This document shows positions 23,294 through 36,052 of a stretch of 64,000 nt of DNA, piece by piece. A model generated the notes under the pieces. That model saw nothing but the letters and a program-made list of their open reading frames with translations. It was not told the origin of the DNA and did no database searches. The DNA is taken from positions 124,001 to 188,000 of the forward strand of contig JANFOE010000051.1 in assembly GCA_025667525.1 (NCBI GenBank), given 5' to 3'. The translations under genes and the position numbers were made by a program. Numbering within the stretch: the first letter of the stretch is position 1; each line of letters starts with the position of its first letter. Source of the DNA: Glebionis coronaria. Lineage: Eukaryota; Streptophyta; Magnoliopsida; Asterales; Asteraceae.

Positions 23294-26200
23294 GAGTTAT
23301 AGAGAACTAGGTCTTTTTCTAAAAACCTAAACTATAACTGTCGGTTTTATTTTTCAAAGAATCGGTGCACATGATTTCGCGCGACTTCAGGTTCAAGCTA
23401 CTTCTGAGATTATAATTTTAGTATACGTTATTACTATACCTTATTGCCAAGTAATTATAAATAAATACTATGATCCATTTACGGATATATATTTATATCT
23501 AGGATCCTTTTTATCGATATATATTTATGTCGTTACACTTTTCGATAAAAGTTTATCATTTATTAATGATTAACTTAAATAAATACATTGAATTTTCAAG
23601 ACCTTTCTGTATTTATTTTTGAAGTATTTAAATTGCTTTTATTGCAAATTTTATATTATGACCTTACATACCTTCATCTGCGCGCGTTACTTTCATTGTT
23701 TAACCCTTTGTGATATCTATATAGATATTCAAATCGTCTTCCGGCTATTTGTGCTTGGACGTCTTTTAACGTAATCTCTAGACCATTGTGTAGCTCAATG
23801 TGTCCTTGAAATAGACTAACCGCTATTTATTGACATTTATATGTATCAACTCCGAAGTGTATTGTTCACTTATATCTCGGTAACGTCATCGTTATTTTAT
23901 AAATCATCGTCTAGATTATGGCGCTAGAATTGGAATACGATTTTACTTATATAAAATTGTATCATTTGTTTTTCATTAACCTTCTCGCTCCCGGAATGTA
24001 GCATGTTAATGTTTCATTCTTTTCTTGCTATGTTTTGTGTTTTTAACAATCGTGGCACCAAGGAGATTTGCCTACATTGCATTTTGAAATCTAAATTACA
24101 AACGTCTTTCACCGTTTTGCTTCCTAAATTTCGTGTTGAATACCTTGAAGCATTTTCTGTCATTCATCATGCTATATATTATTTGATGCTCATTACGAGA
24201 TTTATTTTTTTCGTTGTTGTAAAATCCACAAGATATGTGTGTATATATGTATATATTTTGAGCCGTTAAGAAGTGTCGAAAAATACACTTTATGCAGAAA
24301 CTGTAGGGGCAGTATAAACAGGTCAAAACTTAAAAGTAAAACCTTCGTTTTTTTAAAATAAAATAGTCAAACCTGCACAGAACTTGCAGGGGTATTTTGG
24401 TCATTTTACATTGGTTTTCAGGTCTCGGGTAAAACTAGAAAGTCGTCTGAAACGTCGTTTTGCATCAAAATGCTTTAGACTCTGAGTCTTGGAGATGTCG
24501 TTTATCGGGTCAATTAATCGGCTCATATTTAAAAGTTAAATCTGATAGAAAATTCTGAACATGAGTTTTAAATGTTTCTAAGCTGTTTTGATTTCATTTG
24601 AGATCGTAAAATTTTAACAAATATTATTTTACAACTAACGAATACTAGTTGCATGTGAAAATATTTAAAAATAGAAACAGTACAAGATTAGCAATTACCG
24701 GATTAATGGTGTAATTTAAAAACGAATAACATACTTTCTTAAAAGCATGTTGTGTCGAGTATCATACAAAGAACACACATGTGGATTGTTTTATTCTTTT
24801 CATATATATGACTCATTTGTCATTCGATGTTATTTTATTTTCGTTTTCTTCTAACCTTTCACTGATTTGAGTTGAGTTTTGAAGTTTTGCCTTCACATTC
24901 TTCGTTGACATTCTTATCGCGTATCTCATGACGTTTCGTCTGAACCTTATAACCCTTTGAAAACTTAACAACTTGTAACCATTTCATTGGTTGTTTTATG
25001 AGCTACTATTTGCCACTTTTTGCAAAACTTTGACTACTTTATACGTTGTCATAATGTCATATTATAAATAAATCTGATATTGTTTTACGATTATTTTCAC
25101 CAATTATTTTTACTTTGGTCTTATAAAATACTTTTCGTAAGATTAAAAGTTGCTTATTAAGTATCTCACAAATTACTTGTATCCTATAAATTTATAAACT
25201 ATTTTTAAATTCCATTTTACAAATGGCATGGTTTTTATAAAATAAGAAACGTAATACTTTTCGACGAAACTGAGCACTGCATTGCTAGCCCTAAATTATA
25301 CATGGCCTGATCACCTATGTCTAATTTAGAAGGATCCATGCTAGGCTGAATAGTAGTCACCTTAAAAATCTTGATGAAAATCAACTTTTTACTTGTAATT
25401 ATGATAAAGATAAATAAAATGAAATAAAGTGAAAAGAAGTTTTGAAAACCTTCATATCTTATGCAAGTAGTGCAATTTCTATGCATCCGCATACGTTTTC
25501 TTACCTTTTCTTAAAAGAATTACGCGCTTACGAATACGTTTTTACTCGACGATCATTTTCTACTTGTTACTTCATTTTGTCTTATAACTGATTTCTTTTG
25601 ACCGTTCGTCTAATTTCTGACTGTTGATAAATGACTTGAAAGTCTCAATGTTTTATCCTTTCTTCTCGTCCAATCTTCTTTATGCGACTGGGTAGATCTT
25701 TGGAATGTCTCCGCACGTGAATAATGAATTATCACTAGAGTGATTTCCGTATATCCGGGATGACGTCCGTCACTCTCGTTTGTCTCGAAATCTACCCTTG
25801 TGAACCGTGCTTTGACTTATCTCTTTAAACACTAACATCGTTCATTTGATTTATTTTAATTACAAGTGATTATTAGGAATTTTCTTTGATTAAAATTTTT
25901 TGTATGGATCTTATTTCCGATCGTGTAACGACCACCGCTAAGTTAACGAGCTGATATTGGTGAACCATCGACCGCACTAACCAAAATTGAGAACTTGTTT
26001 AATCTATTATTTCTTATCGTCTTACTATCAAAGCCTTCATCTTATTATTCTCTTTAAGAATTCCTACGACATTTGTTTCGTCCCCTTTTGTACCATTGAT
26101 TTCGTACTAATTGTTGACTATTTCGTTTGTTTTCTTGTCACATTTCGAAACCCGAATATATCCCATATTTATTATGAAACAATGAACAACTTTATGTATT

Positions 26201-27440
26201 TCTACAACGTATTATAAAAATTTTTTGGAACTTTTATACATTTTTTCCAATGATTTTCAGTTATCGAAATAACTATCACAAGTAAAGGTCAAATTTATAC
26301 ATCATCTTTTGTATAACTAAAACTAATGTTTAAAATGAAACTATGCTCTATCTTTTGAACTAACTGATTTATCATACTTTACTTTTAATGTAATGAAATT
26401 ACCGGTTGAATTTATATTCCTAATAATGATTTAATTTGGAAATTATATTTTCTAAATCGTAACCATCAATATGAGTTTAATTAATGAATTCATGTCATTC
26501 TTTCAAAGTTTCTTAAGACAACCAAAATAAATTATGAACCTATTTAACTTCTATTTTTAATATATCATCTTTATCAAAAAAGTACCTCAATTGAGTCTTA
26601 AGGTAATACCAAATCCGGGACGGATAATTGTGACAAACGTTATTTTAATATTAATATTTAATTCATTCTTCGCTCTCATTTTTCTAGTATTGTGAATTAT
26701 TAAGTTTTATGGTTACGTGAGTCGAGATCCCTCGTCGATCGTTAACCTTAAATCATTTTACCACATCTTGTCCGTTTATGCGTTTATTGAATTCATTTTT
26801 ATCTCGTTCTATTCCTCTTATTGAAGATCACTATTTTATTCGGAGTTTAAAATGAATCTTGGGAAGTAGTGTATAAGAAGAAACGATAAGTGTCACCAGG
26901 ATTTATGTGTGTACTTGTGGAATGATTGAGGACCGAATCTCTTAATGAATGGAGTTAATAAATTCGTTGCAACCTCGAGGAGTATGTTGAAGCCGACACC
27001 GCAAGTGGAAAGAATCTAGAGATCAAGTAGTTATTATCAAGGGTTCGTTCAAGGTTTTCTCGATGATTAACGATGGAGATCTATAATCGATGTTTATGTT
27101 CGACCTTTTCTTTTATGTACTTATATGGTGTGTGATCTAGTCAAATGATCGTAAGTTGTGAGAACTTGAGGCGGCATCATCCGATGACGTCCGATCATGT
27201 AGAACACATATTATGTAATATCTTTTTGACTTTCAACGACGATGTTCATTGAGTTTTTGAACGCGCATTGGCGAAAGTGAGATGGTGTCTTTGTATTATC
27301 TTTTGAGTGAGGACCCGCGTGTGAGCACCCTCCGATGACGAAAATGTTTTTCTTGTTAATTCTTTTTGATGTGTGTCCATGGCTATCCAGCCAGTGGCTA
27401 TCCTTTAAATTGCAACATTCTTTTTAACTGGACTTACCCG
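23294..27440 (+). other. Interior of element C without recognisable genes
   Basis: About 4.1 kb, AT-rich. ORFs here are short (the longest about 90 codons) and show no gag, protease, RT or integrase motif on either strand. It looks like long-decayed or rearranged retrotransposon filler amplified with the element. Confidence 0.6.
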
Positions 27441-27721
27441 AAAATCATATCACCTATTCTTGTCGTCGAATGAGCTTCGTGTGATTCATAAAATTTTCAT
27501 GTGTCGAGCTTGACGGGTGACTGGTGGATAAGGATTTATTTATTCCTTTCTGGTGAGATACAACTTGACGACAAGTTGCGTTTTGTAAAAGAACCAATGG
27601 AGATCGTGGATCGAGATTCACGTGGGAACGTGAAGACTTCGTTATAAGGAATGCCCTCATCCTTCCGGGTAGTGAACAACTCGAGTATGAGGTGAGTTGA
27701 GCGCCGGGACGTCGCTCCCTT
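27440..27721 (+). pseudogene. Pol C-terminal relic of element C
   Basis: In fragments the plus strand reads EIQLDDKLRFVKEPMEIVDR (about 27555-27615), then in another frame RFTWEREDFVIRNALI (about 27615-27665), and GRRSLKVVR running into the purine tract. This is the known end of chromovirus pol proteins, where a chromodomain-like segment ends in a TWERE motif. The stretch between the EIVDR-type and FTWERE-type blocks is missing, so it is internally deleted. It shows that C descends from an autonomous Gypsy element. Confidence 0.65.
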
Positions 27722-27734
27722 AAGGTGGTGAGGA
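27722..27734 (+). other. Polypurine tract of element C
   Basis: AAGGTGGTGAGGA lies immediately before the TG of the 3' LTR. Confidence 0.65.
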
Positions 27735-29231
27735 TGTAAAACCCGTAAAAATAAGGTCATAATTTAATTCTATTTTCATTTATTTTGAAGTATTTTATAA
27801 CGTTAAATATTATTATGTTTAACGGTTTAAGTTGAAACCGATATTAAATATTATATTTTAATATTTTGACGAGTAACGAGGACTACTAGTGATCGCGATA
27901 CCGACGGATGCCTAAAATTTTATATTTTATTGTCGATCGTTTCGATATTCAATATTTTCGACGATATCGTTTTAATTACGTATCGAGTCGTTATATTATT
28001 ATTTTTCGTGTGCGTTTAAACTTTTAAGTATTTTTACGAAACCCGAGTCCCGTAAATATTTGTAAAAATTGACTTTTAGTCATTTCCCGCTTTTTAACAA
28101 ATAATTACATTTTAGCCTAAAACTATGCACTATTTACAAAATCTACCCTAAAGCCTTACTAAAATAATTTTTTTTACCATATACTTCCACTAACTCTTCA
28201 TTTTAAAAAAATAAAACAAAAATTTCATCCACCTCTTCTCTCATTCTTTGCCATACAACACCAAGAACACCACACCAAATCTTTCAATTTTCATGATTAT
28301 CTTGTTTGAATCTTCCAAAACAAATCAAAGTCCCATCCTTAGAATTCAAAAGGCTACATTTTGGTACAAATTTTAGCTACATGCATCAAGTTTTATTTTT
28401 TTTTTATTTGTTAGGTGGAGATTTTGAACATGCATGTGTAAGTAGTGATGATCAAATAGTGTTTATGCTATGTTTTTGTTAAAAAGTTGATTTTTAATTT
28501 TTGGTTTTTTTTATTTTGATGATGATACAAGTGTTAGGATGGGTTTATGATGATATTAGGATGTTAGAATGATGATAAAAGTTGTTGGTTTTGATCAAAA
28601 ACATGATTTTGTGGGAGATTTTGAAAGGTGATTTTGGGCAGTAGGTTTGAGGCTGTTTTCGGGGGTCTTACTGTTTTATAATCGCTTAACTAATAGGATA
28701 GGGTTGTAGAGAATTTCGTTAGCTTCGATTTCATATATAGTAGGCCTTCCAACTCCAAACGAGGTGGAAGATACACTAGTTTGATTTTCGTGTACCGGGA
28801 GACGAGTGTCGACACAATCCGAAAATTGTTGTCGATATTTGGATCGAATCTCGGGGACTATAAAATGAGTTTCAAAATGATTCAAGGGCTGTTCTCAGGC
28901 TCCAAGTTTAGCATTTTGAGTCTATTTTCAGTATCAAGTGGCAGTTTTACAAATGGAGTTGTTTAGAATGGTCAAAATGGTTTCGTAAGTCAAGGTAGCT
29001 AAACTGTCCGAATTTTGTGATTCAAAGATGAGTCGGGCAGGGAACTTTAGAAGTAAAATCTTTTGATGGGCTCTTGAGAGGACTTTATACATATAGTAAG
29101 TGAGTTCTCTGAGTAGTATCATAATAATTTGATGTGTCTAAGTATGGGAAAGCGGCTTGGACATTTGGTATGTTCCGACAGATTTTGTTAAAGGCATAGA
29201 ACAATAAAATGAATATATAGGAGAGTGTAAT
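27735..29231 (+). repeat. 3' LTR of element C, left part
   Basis: Matches 20701-22195 and is interrupted by B after the GTAAT at 29227-29231. Confidence 0.85.
29227..29231. other. Target-site duplication GTAAT, left copy (element B)
   Basis: GTAAT here and at 40666-40670 flank B. The other C LTR has a single GTAAT at 22191-22195. Confidence 0.9.
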
Positions 29232-32200
29232 TGTAACACCCCATTTTGGAAATGGAATATTACGCATAATCATGGCGTGTCATCAAAGCATACAAGGATA
29301 AAAGTCTAAGCATTATTCGACCATAAAAGGGAAATACCGGAATCAAACATCGGTAACCCCAGAGTAAAGCTCATCACACACAAACATAAATACTGAAAAA
29401 GGAAAGGACGAAACAATGTCCATAGCAACTGTATCAAAGTAAAGGAAATGCATAAAGTAAAGAAAGGCAGTAAAGCTTCCAATCCATATGCACGTACGTT
29501 TGAGATCTACGAGCGTCCCTGAGTACCTGCCGTTTTGGGAACATGAAAAGGAAAACGGCTGAGCAAGACGCTCAGTGCACGGATGTACAATATAGCATGA
29601 AATAGAATAAACATGTAACATATAACAGCGGAAGACTAAGTTCTGAGTAAACTGGTTAAGTATTAAGAAAACTGGTTTTATAGTTTGAAAAGCCTTATGT
29701 TTATCTTATGAAAACTGTTTTAACATAAATATACCATAGCCCATATAGGTCATGAAAAGGTCACGTGCATGAATACTTGGAGGGGTGACCTCATCATGCT
29801 GAATAGAGGGGATGCCTCTAATTAATATACTGGTTTGGGTAGGAGGGATCAACTCCTTGTGAAGGGTGCAAGGCACACACCACATTCACCATGATAAACT
29901 GAATAAAACATGTAACTAAGATGCACCCATACGCCCCACCTGATATAATAATATGGCCAAAACTGAAAAGGGACGCCACGAGCAATCACTCCGCCGTGGG
30001 GAAGTCATAACATTGGTGCCTCCAATGTTATGGTTATGGTACCTCCATAACTAGGTGAAACTGGTCATGCTTGTATATGGCTATAGATTATGCTAATTAA
30101 ACATAAGCAGTTCAAAACAATAAAACAAATACTGGGGAAAACAGTTGGCTGCATACGGGGAAATCCTAATAAGGAAAGAATGTCCATACTGAAAGGACGG
30201 GAATCCGTACCTCAAGTCCAGTGAATGAACGGAAGAAAGACTCCTACTTCTGGATCACTAACGCTACATGAATACACACGTGTATAAGTATCGATTCACT
30301 GATTACGTACTGGGTTTTATGTCTCATTTTAGCTGACTTGGTATGTTTTAGGTCATGTTTCACTGTTTAGAGCCTTAAACTGTGTTTATCTTGTATTCTG
30401 ATTAATCCGTTTAAGTATTACTGGTATTTCATGTATTATTATACTTACTGTGTAATAATAAGTAACTTTCCAAAAATAGCAGGTTTCCAAAAATAGAAAG
30501 TTTCCAAAAATAGAAAGTTTCCAAAAATAGAAAGTTTCCAAAAATAGAAAGTTACCAAAAATAGAAAGTTTCCAAAAATAGAAAGTTTCCAAAAATAGAA
30601 AGTTTCCAAAAATAGAAAGTTTCCAAAAATAGAAAGTTTCCTAAAATGGAATTTACTGCTTAAAATAGATTAGTTTCTAAAAATAGAAAGTTTCCAAAAA
30701 TAGATCAGCTGCCTTAATTAAATAAGTTTCCATATATAGAAGGTTTCCATAATTAGATTAGCTGCCTGAAATAGATAGATTTCCATATATAGAAGGTTTC
30801 CATAATTAGATTAGTTGCCTTATTTAATTAAGTTTCTATAAATAGAAGTTTCCATATTTAGAATTAAGCTGGTTACATAAGCTAACATATAAGTCTAAGT
30901 GTTTATAAGCTTGTTTCTTAAGTCATATGATATAGTATATAGTTTAATTATTATTTCATGTATTTTAATTAAACTATAGGTTAAGCATTTTAATTAAAGT
31001 ATAACATGTTTTAATTAAAATGAAATGAAATACTTAGGTTAACATATGTATTATTATTATTAATAATATAACCTAAGTCATGTCTAAATTAATTAATTAT
31101 AGGCATGTTTTAAATAATTAATTAATTATAACTTATAACATAAAATACTTAGGTTAAATTAATATCATGCTAAATTAATAATTAGAATAACCTAAGTCAT
31201 GATTTAATTAATATCTCATGTGATTAATTAATTTATCCTAAGTTCATGATTCATAAAAATTAACATGAAGCATAAATCATGATTTAACCAACGAACCATG
31301 AATCGGGCATGAACTCGACACCGTACCCCGAGCCAAACTCGGGGCACGTGTGCCCCCTTGCTGCCGTGGGTCCCACATGAGCCAACCAAGACCAAAAATG
31401 GTCTTGGTGGTGGCGGCAATAAGCAAACCAAACCCCCCCTCGGGTTTGTTTTGCTAGGCGGCTAAAACAAACACCCTTTCTATATCATTCTTTGATTTTA
31501 ATTTATACCAAAACATGTTAGATCAATGTTTAATTATCATGTTTAAATAAGAAAAACAATAACATATTCATGAACATAAACAAAGATTCAAAAGAATTAA
31601 AAAGAAGGGTTTAAAAAAAAGGTATACCACTATGTAGCTTGGAAAAGGATGAACAAACACTGATTATAGCAATAGTTTTTAAGATCAAAATCAACCAATC
31701 ACCCTCCTATGGTGATGCTAAGGTGGCGGCACAAAGAGAGAACAAGGAGGAAGAGAGAAAACTCTTTTAGGGTTTTTGTGTTTATTTCTTGAAAGTGAAA
31801 AATGAAAACATATTTTTACCATAACCCCCCCTTTACTTGTAAAAGTCCATGGGCTAAGCCCACCTTGGTATATGTGCCGTGGGTATGGGGGCCCCACATG
31901 GGGTACCCGTACCTTTCTCGTGTCCCGATGTTTCGTGTTCGTTCGTGGTTAAACGTGTTCGTGTTTAAAGTGTTTCTGTTTATTTTATCATGTCGTTTAT
32001 CGTAATCTTAACGCTCGTAATTATATTATATGTATTTACGTAATTATTCTAGTTCGTATTTTAAATGGTGATCATGATTTAGTTATGTTCACGTGACATA
32101 TTTATTAACTGTTTATCATGAGTTCGTACGTAATCGATACTTGTCATGTCATACACGTATGCACTTGCTTGATTATTAGCACATGAATGTGATCAATACT

Positions 32201-32274
32201 AAATGAGGAAAGTTTTAATCTAGGACGTACGATCTTAAGGGCACTATTCATGGTAAAAGCATGCGGGTTTTACA
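29232..32274 (-). repeat. 3' LTR of element B
   Basis: Plus-strand edges TGTAACACCCCATTTTGG and GCATGCGGGTTTTACA. It contains the 17-bp repeat array (about 30468-30655) and a GC-rich island (31310-31450) with stems CCCCGAGCCAAACTCGGGG (31326-31344) and CCAAGACC...GGTCTTGG (31386-31407). Confidence 0.9.
30461..30700. repeat. 17-bp minisatellite in the LTR of B
   Basis: About ten tandem copies of AGTTTCCAAAAATAGAA with few changes. Three copies make 51 bp, so the array encodes a false repeating ORF (30386-30592). Confidence 0.85.
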
Positions 32275-32293
32275 ATTCTTCCCCCCTAAAAAG
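32275..32293 (-). other. Polypurine tract of element B
   Basis: On the minus strand CTTTTTAGGGGGGAAGAAT directly precedes the TGTAAAACCC start of the 3' LTR. Confidence 0.85.
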
Positions 32294-32351
32294 AATAATT
32301 CGTCCCCGAATTATAGATAAAGTAAGCTGAAAAGAAGTAACATACCCGAAC

Positions 32352-34196
32352 TCAAAATATGAAGTGAGGGTAAGAAGCCCGGATAGACTCCTCTGTTTCC
32401 CAAGTGGCTTCCCGCTCGGTATGGTCCCTCCAAAGGATTTTGACGAAAGGAATCGTCTTCCTTCTCATGACTCGTTCTTGCCTGTCGAGTACTCGTTCGG
32501 GTTCTTCTATAAAAGTGAGATCCTCACGTATCTGTTCCAGTGGATACTGAACCATGTGAAGGGGATGATAATTGTACCCTCGGAGTAAGGACACATGGAA
32601 CGCGTTATGCACGTGCGAAAGCTGAGGAGGTAACGCCAATCGGTAAGATACTTCACCGATTCGTTCAATGATATCAAAAGGTCCGATGAAACGAGGACTG
32701 AGTTTTCCTTTGATCCCGAAGCGTTTAACACCACGTGCCGGCGAAACCTTGAGGAAGACGTGATCTCCCACATTAAAATGTATGTCCCTACGATGCTTAT
32801 CGGCGTAACTCTTCTGACGTGACCGTGCTTCTTGCAACTTCTGTTTAGCTACCTCAATCTTCTCATTGGTCATTTCTATAATCTCTGGTCCTTCCAGTGT
32901 TCGCTCTCCCACTTGATCCCAGCAAGTTGGAGCGCGACACTTTCTGCCATACAACATTTCGAAAGGAGCACATTTGATACTTGCGTGCCAGCTGTTGTTG
33001 TATGCAAACTCGACCACACAGATGTAATCGTCCCAATCACCTGTCCATTCCAACGCACACGACCTTAACATATCTTCCAATGTCTGAATTGTTCGCTCCG
33101 ATTGTCCGTCCGTTTGAGGATGGAAGGCTGTACTCAGCTTAAGTTGTGTACCCCAAGCTTTTTGCAGACCTTTCCAGAATCGCGACGTGAAACGAGGATC
33201 TCTGTCTGAGACGATGCTGGAGGGAGTGCCGTGGAGTCTCATGATCTCCCTCCTGTAAGTATCTGCGAGTTTACTCACCGGATCTTCCTTGCGTATCGGT
33301 AAGAAATGAGCTGATTTGGTGAGTCGATCAACAATGACCCAAATAGCATCGTGCTTCTTCTTGGTAGGCGGAAGACCGGTAACAAAATCCATGGTGATTT
33401 TGTCCCACTTCCACTCTGGAATATCCAACGGTTGAAGGAGACCGCCCGATCGCTGATGTTCGATCTTAACCTGCTGGCAGGTAAGACATTTGGAGACATA
33501 AGTGGCTACATCCTGTTTCATACCACTCCACCAAAAGTGCTGTCTGATGTCATGGTACATTTTTGTCGACCCAGGATGTATAGAAAATGGGGAGCTGTGA
33601 GCTTCAGCTAACAATGCTTCCCGGAGTTCTTGATTGTCAGGAACACAAAGTCTCGTGCCCTGCCAAACGATACCGTCTGCGTCCATTCTGAATTCTGTCT
33701 GCTTCTCCAAATTCTGAATTATCGCCCAAATCTCTCCATCATCCTTCTGCGCTTCCTTGATCCTAGTCAGTAACTCAGGTTCTACTCTAAGATTCGCCCA
33801 GTATCCGTGCTGCCCACGTACCATGATTTCGATGTCTAGCCGCTCCAAGTCTCTTATGTTTTGTTCCTTGATCTCAGTGCCGTTGATCATTCCGGACTTT
33901 CTGCTGAGTGCATCTGCTACTACATTAGCTTTCCCGGGATGATACTGTAGGTTAATATCGTAATCCTTCAACAGTTCCAACCATCTCCTTTGTCTCATGT
34001 TCAATTCTCGCTGTGTGAAGATATACTTCAAGCTCTTGTGATCCGTGAAAATGTCGCATGATTCTCCGTATAAGTAATGCCTCCATATCTTCAATGCGAA
34101 CACCACTGCAGCAAGTTCCAAGTCATGCGTAGGGTAGTTTTCTTCATAGGGCTTAAGCTGCCGTGAAGCATACGCGATCACTTTCCCATGTTGCAT
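32352..34196 (-). CDS. pol: Pol of element B: RNase H, integrase, chromodomain-like tail
   Basis: 614 codons. The first part is most of RNase H ([31 protein letters not shown]). The integrase zinc-binding region follows (H and H in [17 protein letters not shown], then CLTCQQVK). The catalytic core has Asp in MDFVTGLP, Asp in IVSDRDPRF and Glu in [12 protein letters not shown], after HPQTDGQ. A GPF-type C-terminal domain ([18 protein letters not shown]) and a chromodomain-like tail ([35 protein letters not shown]) end the protein. It integrates the cDNA and may direct it to chromatin. It is continuous in function with the upstream ORF, but an apparent 1-nt loss near 34209 separates the frames within RNase H. 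The annotated start is only the first Met after the break. Confidence 0.9.
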   Translation of the reverse strand: MQHGKVIAYASRQLKPYEENYPTHDLELAAVVFALKIWRHYLYGESCDIFTDHKSLKYIFTQRELNMRQRRWLELLKDYDINLQYHPGKANVVADALSRKSGMINGTEIKEQNIRDLERLDIEIMVRGQHGYWANLRVEPELLTRIKEAQKDDGEIWAIIQNLEKQTEFRMDADGIVWQGTRLCVPDNQELREALLAEAHSSPFSIHPGSTKMYHDIRQHFWWSGMKQDVATYVSKCLTCQQVKIEHQRSGGLLQPLDIPEWKWDKITMDFVTGLPPTKKKHDAIWVIVDRLTKSAHFLPIRKEDPVSKLADTYRREIMRLHGTPSSIVSDRDPRFTSRFWKGLQKAWGTQLKLSTAFHPQTDGQSERTIQTLEDMLRSCALEWTGDWDDYICVVEFAYNNSWHASIKCAPFEMLYGRKCRAPTCWDQVGERTLEGPEIIEMTNEKIEVAKQKLQEARSRQKSYADKHRRDIHFNVGDHVFLKVSPARGVKRFGIKGKLSPRFIGPFDIIERIGEVSYRLALPPQLSHVHNAFHVSLLRGYNYHPLHMVQYPLEQIREDLTFIEEPERVLDRQERVMRRKTIPFVKILWRDHTEREATWETEESIRASYPHFIF

Positions 34197-35982
34197 GAGA
34201 ACACAGCCAGTCCCTTCCCCGATGCATCGCTATAGATCTGAAATCCACCTGTACCAGATGGGAGAGTAAGAATAGGTGCAGATACTAACTTCTGCTTTAG
34301 GTCTTCGAAGCTCTTCTCTCGATCTTCCGTCCAGACGAATTTCTCTCCTTTTCGCATCAGTTTGGTGAGAGGTAGTGCCAAGCGGGAAAAGTTCTCCATG
34401 AATCTGCGATAATATCCAGCTAAGCCTAAGAAACTGCGGACTTCTATCGCCGACATTGGTCTTGGCCATTTAGTGATAGCCTCAACCTTCGCTGGGTCCA
34501 TAGTGATCCCTTCTGCTGATACAATGTGACCTAAGAATGCCACCTTGTTTAACCAGAACTCACACTTGGAGAATTTCGCATACAACTGTTTCTGACGTAG
34601 AATCTGTAGTACCGTACGAAGATGGTCTTCGTGTTCCTCCGTGGACTTTGAGAAAATCAGGATGTCATCGATGAATACAATGACAAATTTATCAAGGAAT
34701 TCATGGAAGATTCTGTTCATCAGATCCATGAATACTGCTGGAGCGTTAGTCTGGCCGAATGGCATGACCACAAACTCATAATGGCCATAGCGGGTACGAA
34801 AAGCAGTCTTAGCAATGTCCTGCTCTTTAACCCTCAGCTGATGGTAGCCTGACCTTAGATCGATCTTTGAGAAGTGTTTGGCTCCTTGAAGTTGGTCAAA
34901 CAGATCGTCTATACGTGGCAGTGGATATCTATTGCGGATGGTAATCTTATTAAGTTCACGGTAGTCAATGCAAAGTCGCATGCTGCCGTCCTTCTTCTTA
35001 ACGAACAAGACCGGTGCGCCCCATGGAGATGCGCTTGGTCTAATGAACCCTCGTTCAAGAAGTTCCTGCAGTTGGTCCTTCAGTTCTTTTAGCTCAATGG
35101 GAGCCATACGATACGGAGCCTTAGAGATTGGCTCAGCTCCTGGAACAAGGTCGATGTTGAACTCCACTTCTCTTGCAGGTGGTATGCCTGGAAGTTCATC
35201 TGGGAAGACGTCTTGAAATTCCGAAACTACTGGTTGATCCTGAATCGATGGGGATTCAGCATCCATGTCGTGAACCGTATCTAGATAACCTTCGCAGCCA
35301 TGTGACAGTAATGCACGTGCTTGCAAGGTAGATATCACTTGTACAGACCGTCCGGGTATGAACCCGTTATGAATGTACTCAGGTGCATTAATGTCGCCGA
35401 AGATCACCCGATATGAGTGGCAGTCTATGGTAGCATGGTGCTTGGATAGCCAGTCCATGCCGAGAATCATATCGAACTCAATCATGTCTAGGGGAAGTGC
35501 ATCTACTGCACGAACTTTATCGTCAAACTCTAGAGGAAGACTCTTGTATACATGAGTTATTAATACAGAGTCCCTCAAGGGCGTGGAAATGGTAAGCCTA
35601 TTTTCTAATGGCAAGGGAAGTGTCCTGATGTTCTTAGCATAAGTAGTGGAAATAACTGAATGAGTGGCACCCGTGTCGAAAAGAACACATGCAGCCTGGC
35701 CGTACATATACAAAATTCCAGTAATGGTACCTGTAGATTTGTTTGCCTGATCGCGCGATGTCGTGTAGACACGCCCAGTGGTAGGAGGCGGTTTAGTATC
35801 AGCATGACCCGAAGTACCCTCCATTTCACCCTTACGGCAATCTCTCATACGATGGCCAGGGAGGCCGCACTTGTAGCACGCGTCGGAATCACGACGACAT
35901 GGGCCAGGGTGTCTGCGATGGCAAGTATTGCAAAGAGGATGAGTGAATCCTCCAGCAGGAGTCCTTGCTTGCTGAGGGCCTG
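34178..35982 (-). CDS. gag-pol: Gag zinc knuckle, protease and reverse transcriptase of element B (exon 4)
   Basis: About 600 codons up to the frameshift. Near the N-terminus [12 protein letters not shown] and the classical knuckle [14 protein letters not shown] (C-x2-C-x4-H-x4-C). Protease active site [12 protein letters not shown] near residue 105. A linker ([23 protein letters not shown]) leads into [53 protein letters not shown] and the catalytic [14 protein letters not shown]. The end is the start of RNase H ([11 protein letters not shown]), after which the frame is lost. Open reading starts at the acceptor side of intron 3. A start at the Met at 35992 is unlikely, because that codon lies inside the intron and the knuckle would be cut off from the capsid. 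Confidence 0.88.
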
Positions 35983-36052
35983 CTGATGACAAAATGTGTT
36001 AAGAATAAAGTATATGCACGAGTATAGGACGTAAGCGTCATAAGATGTTTAC
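35983..36052 (-). other. Putative intron 3 in gag of element B (70 nt)
   Basis: On the minus strand it starts GTAAACATC and ends TTTTGTCATCAG. Length is not a multiple of 3. Joining its flanks in phase 1 connects exon 3 to the zinc-knuckle exon without a stop. The acceptor is a tandem CAGCAG; use of the second AG would drop one codon. Confidence 0.65.

Noticed and set aside
27454..27760. Minus-strand ORFs at the end of element C as genes
   Set aside because: They are antisense to the recognisable pol tail on the plus strand.
30386..30592. ORF with repeating FYFWKLSIFGNF-type protein (also 38777-38983)
   Set aside because: It is the translation of the 17-bp LTR minisatellite; the period comes from 3 x 17 bp. 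No coding support.
34178..34210. Programmed frameshift between RT and RNase H of B
   Set aside because: No slippery site seen and the break sits within a conserved RNase H motif; a simple 1-nt loss is the easier explanation.
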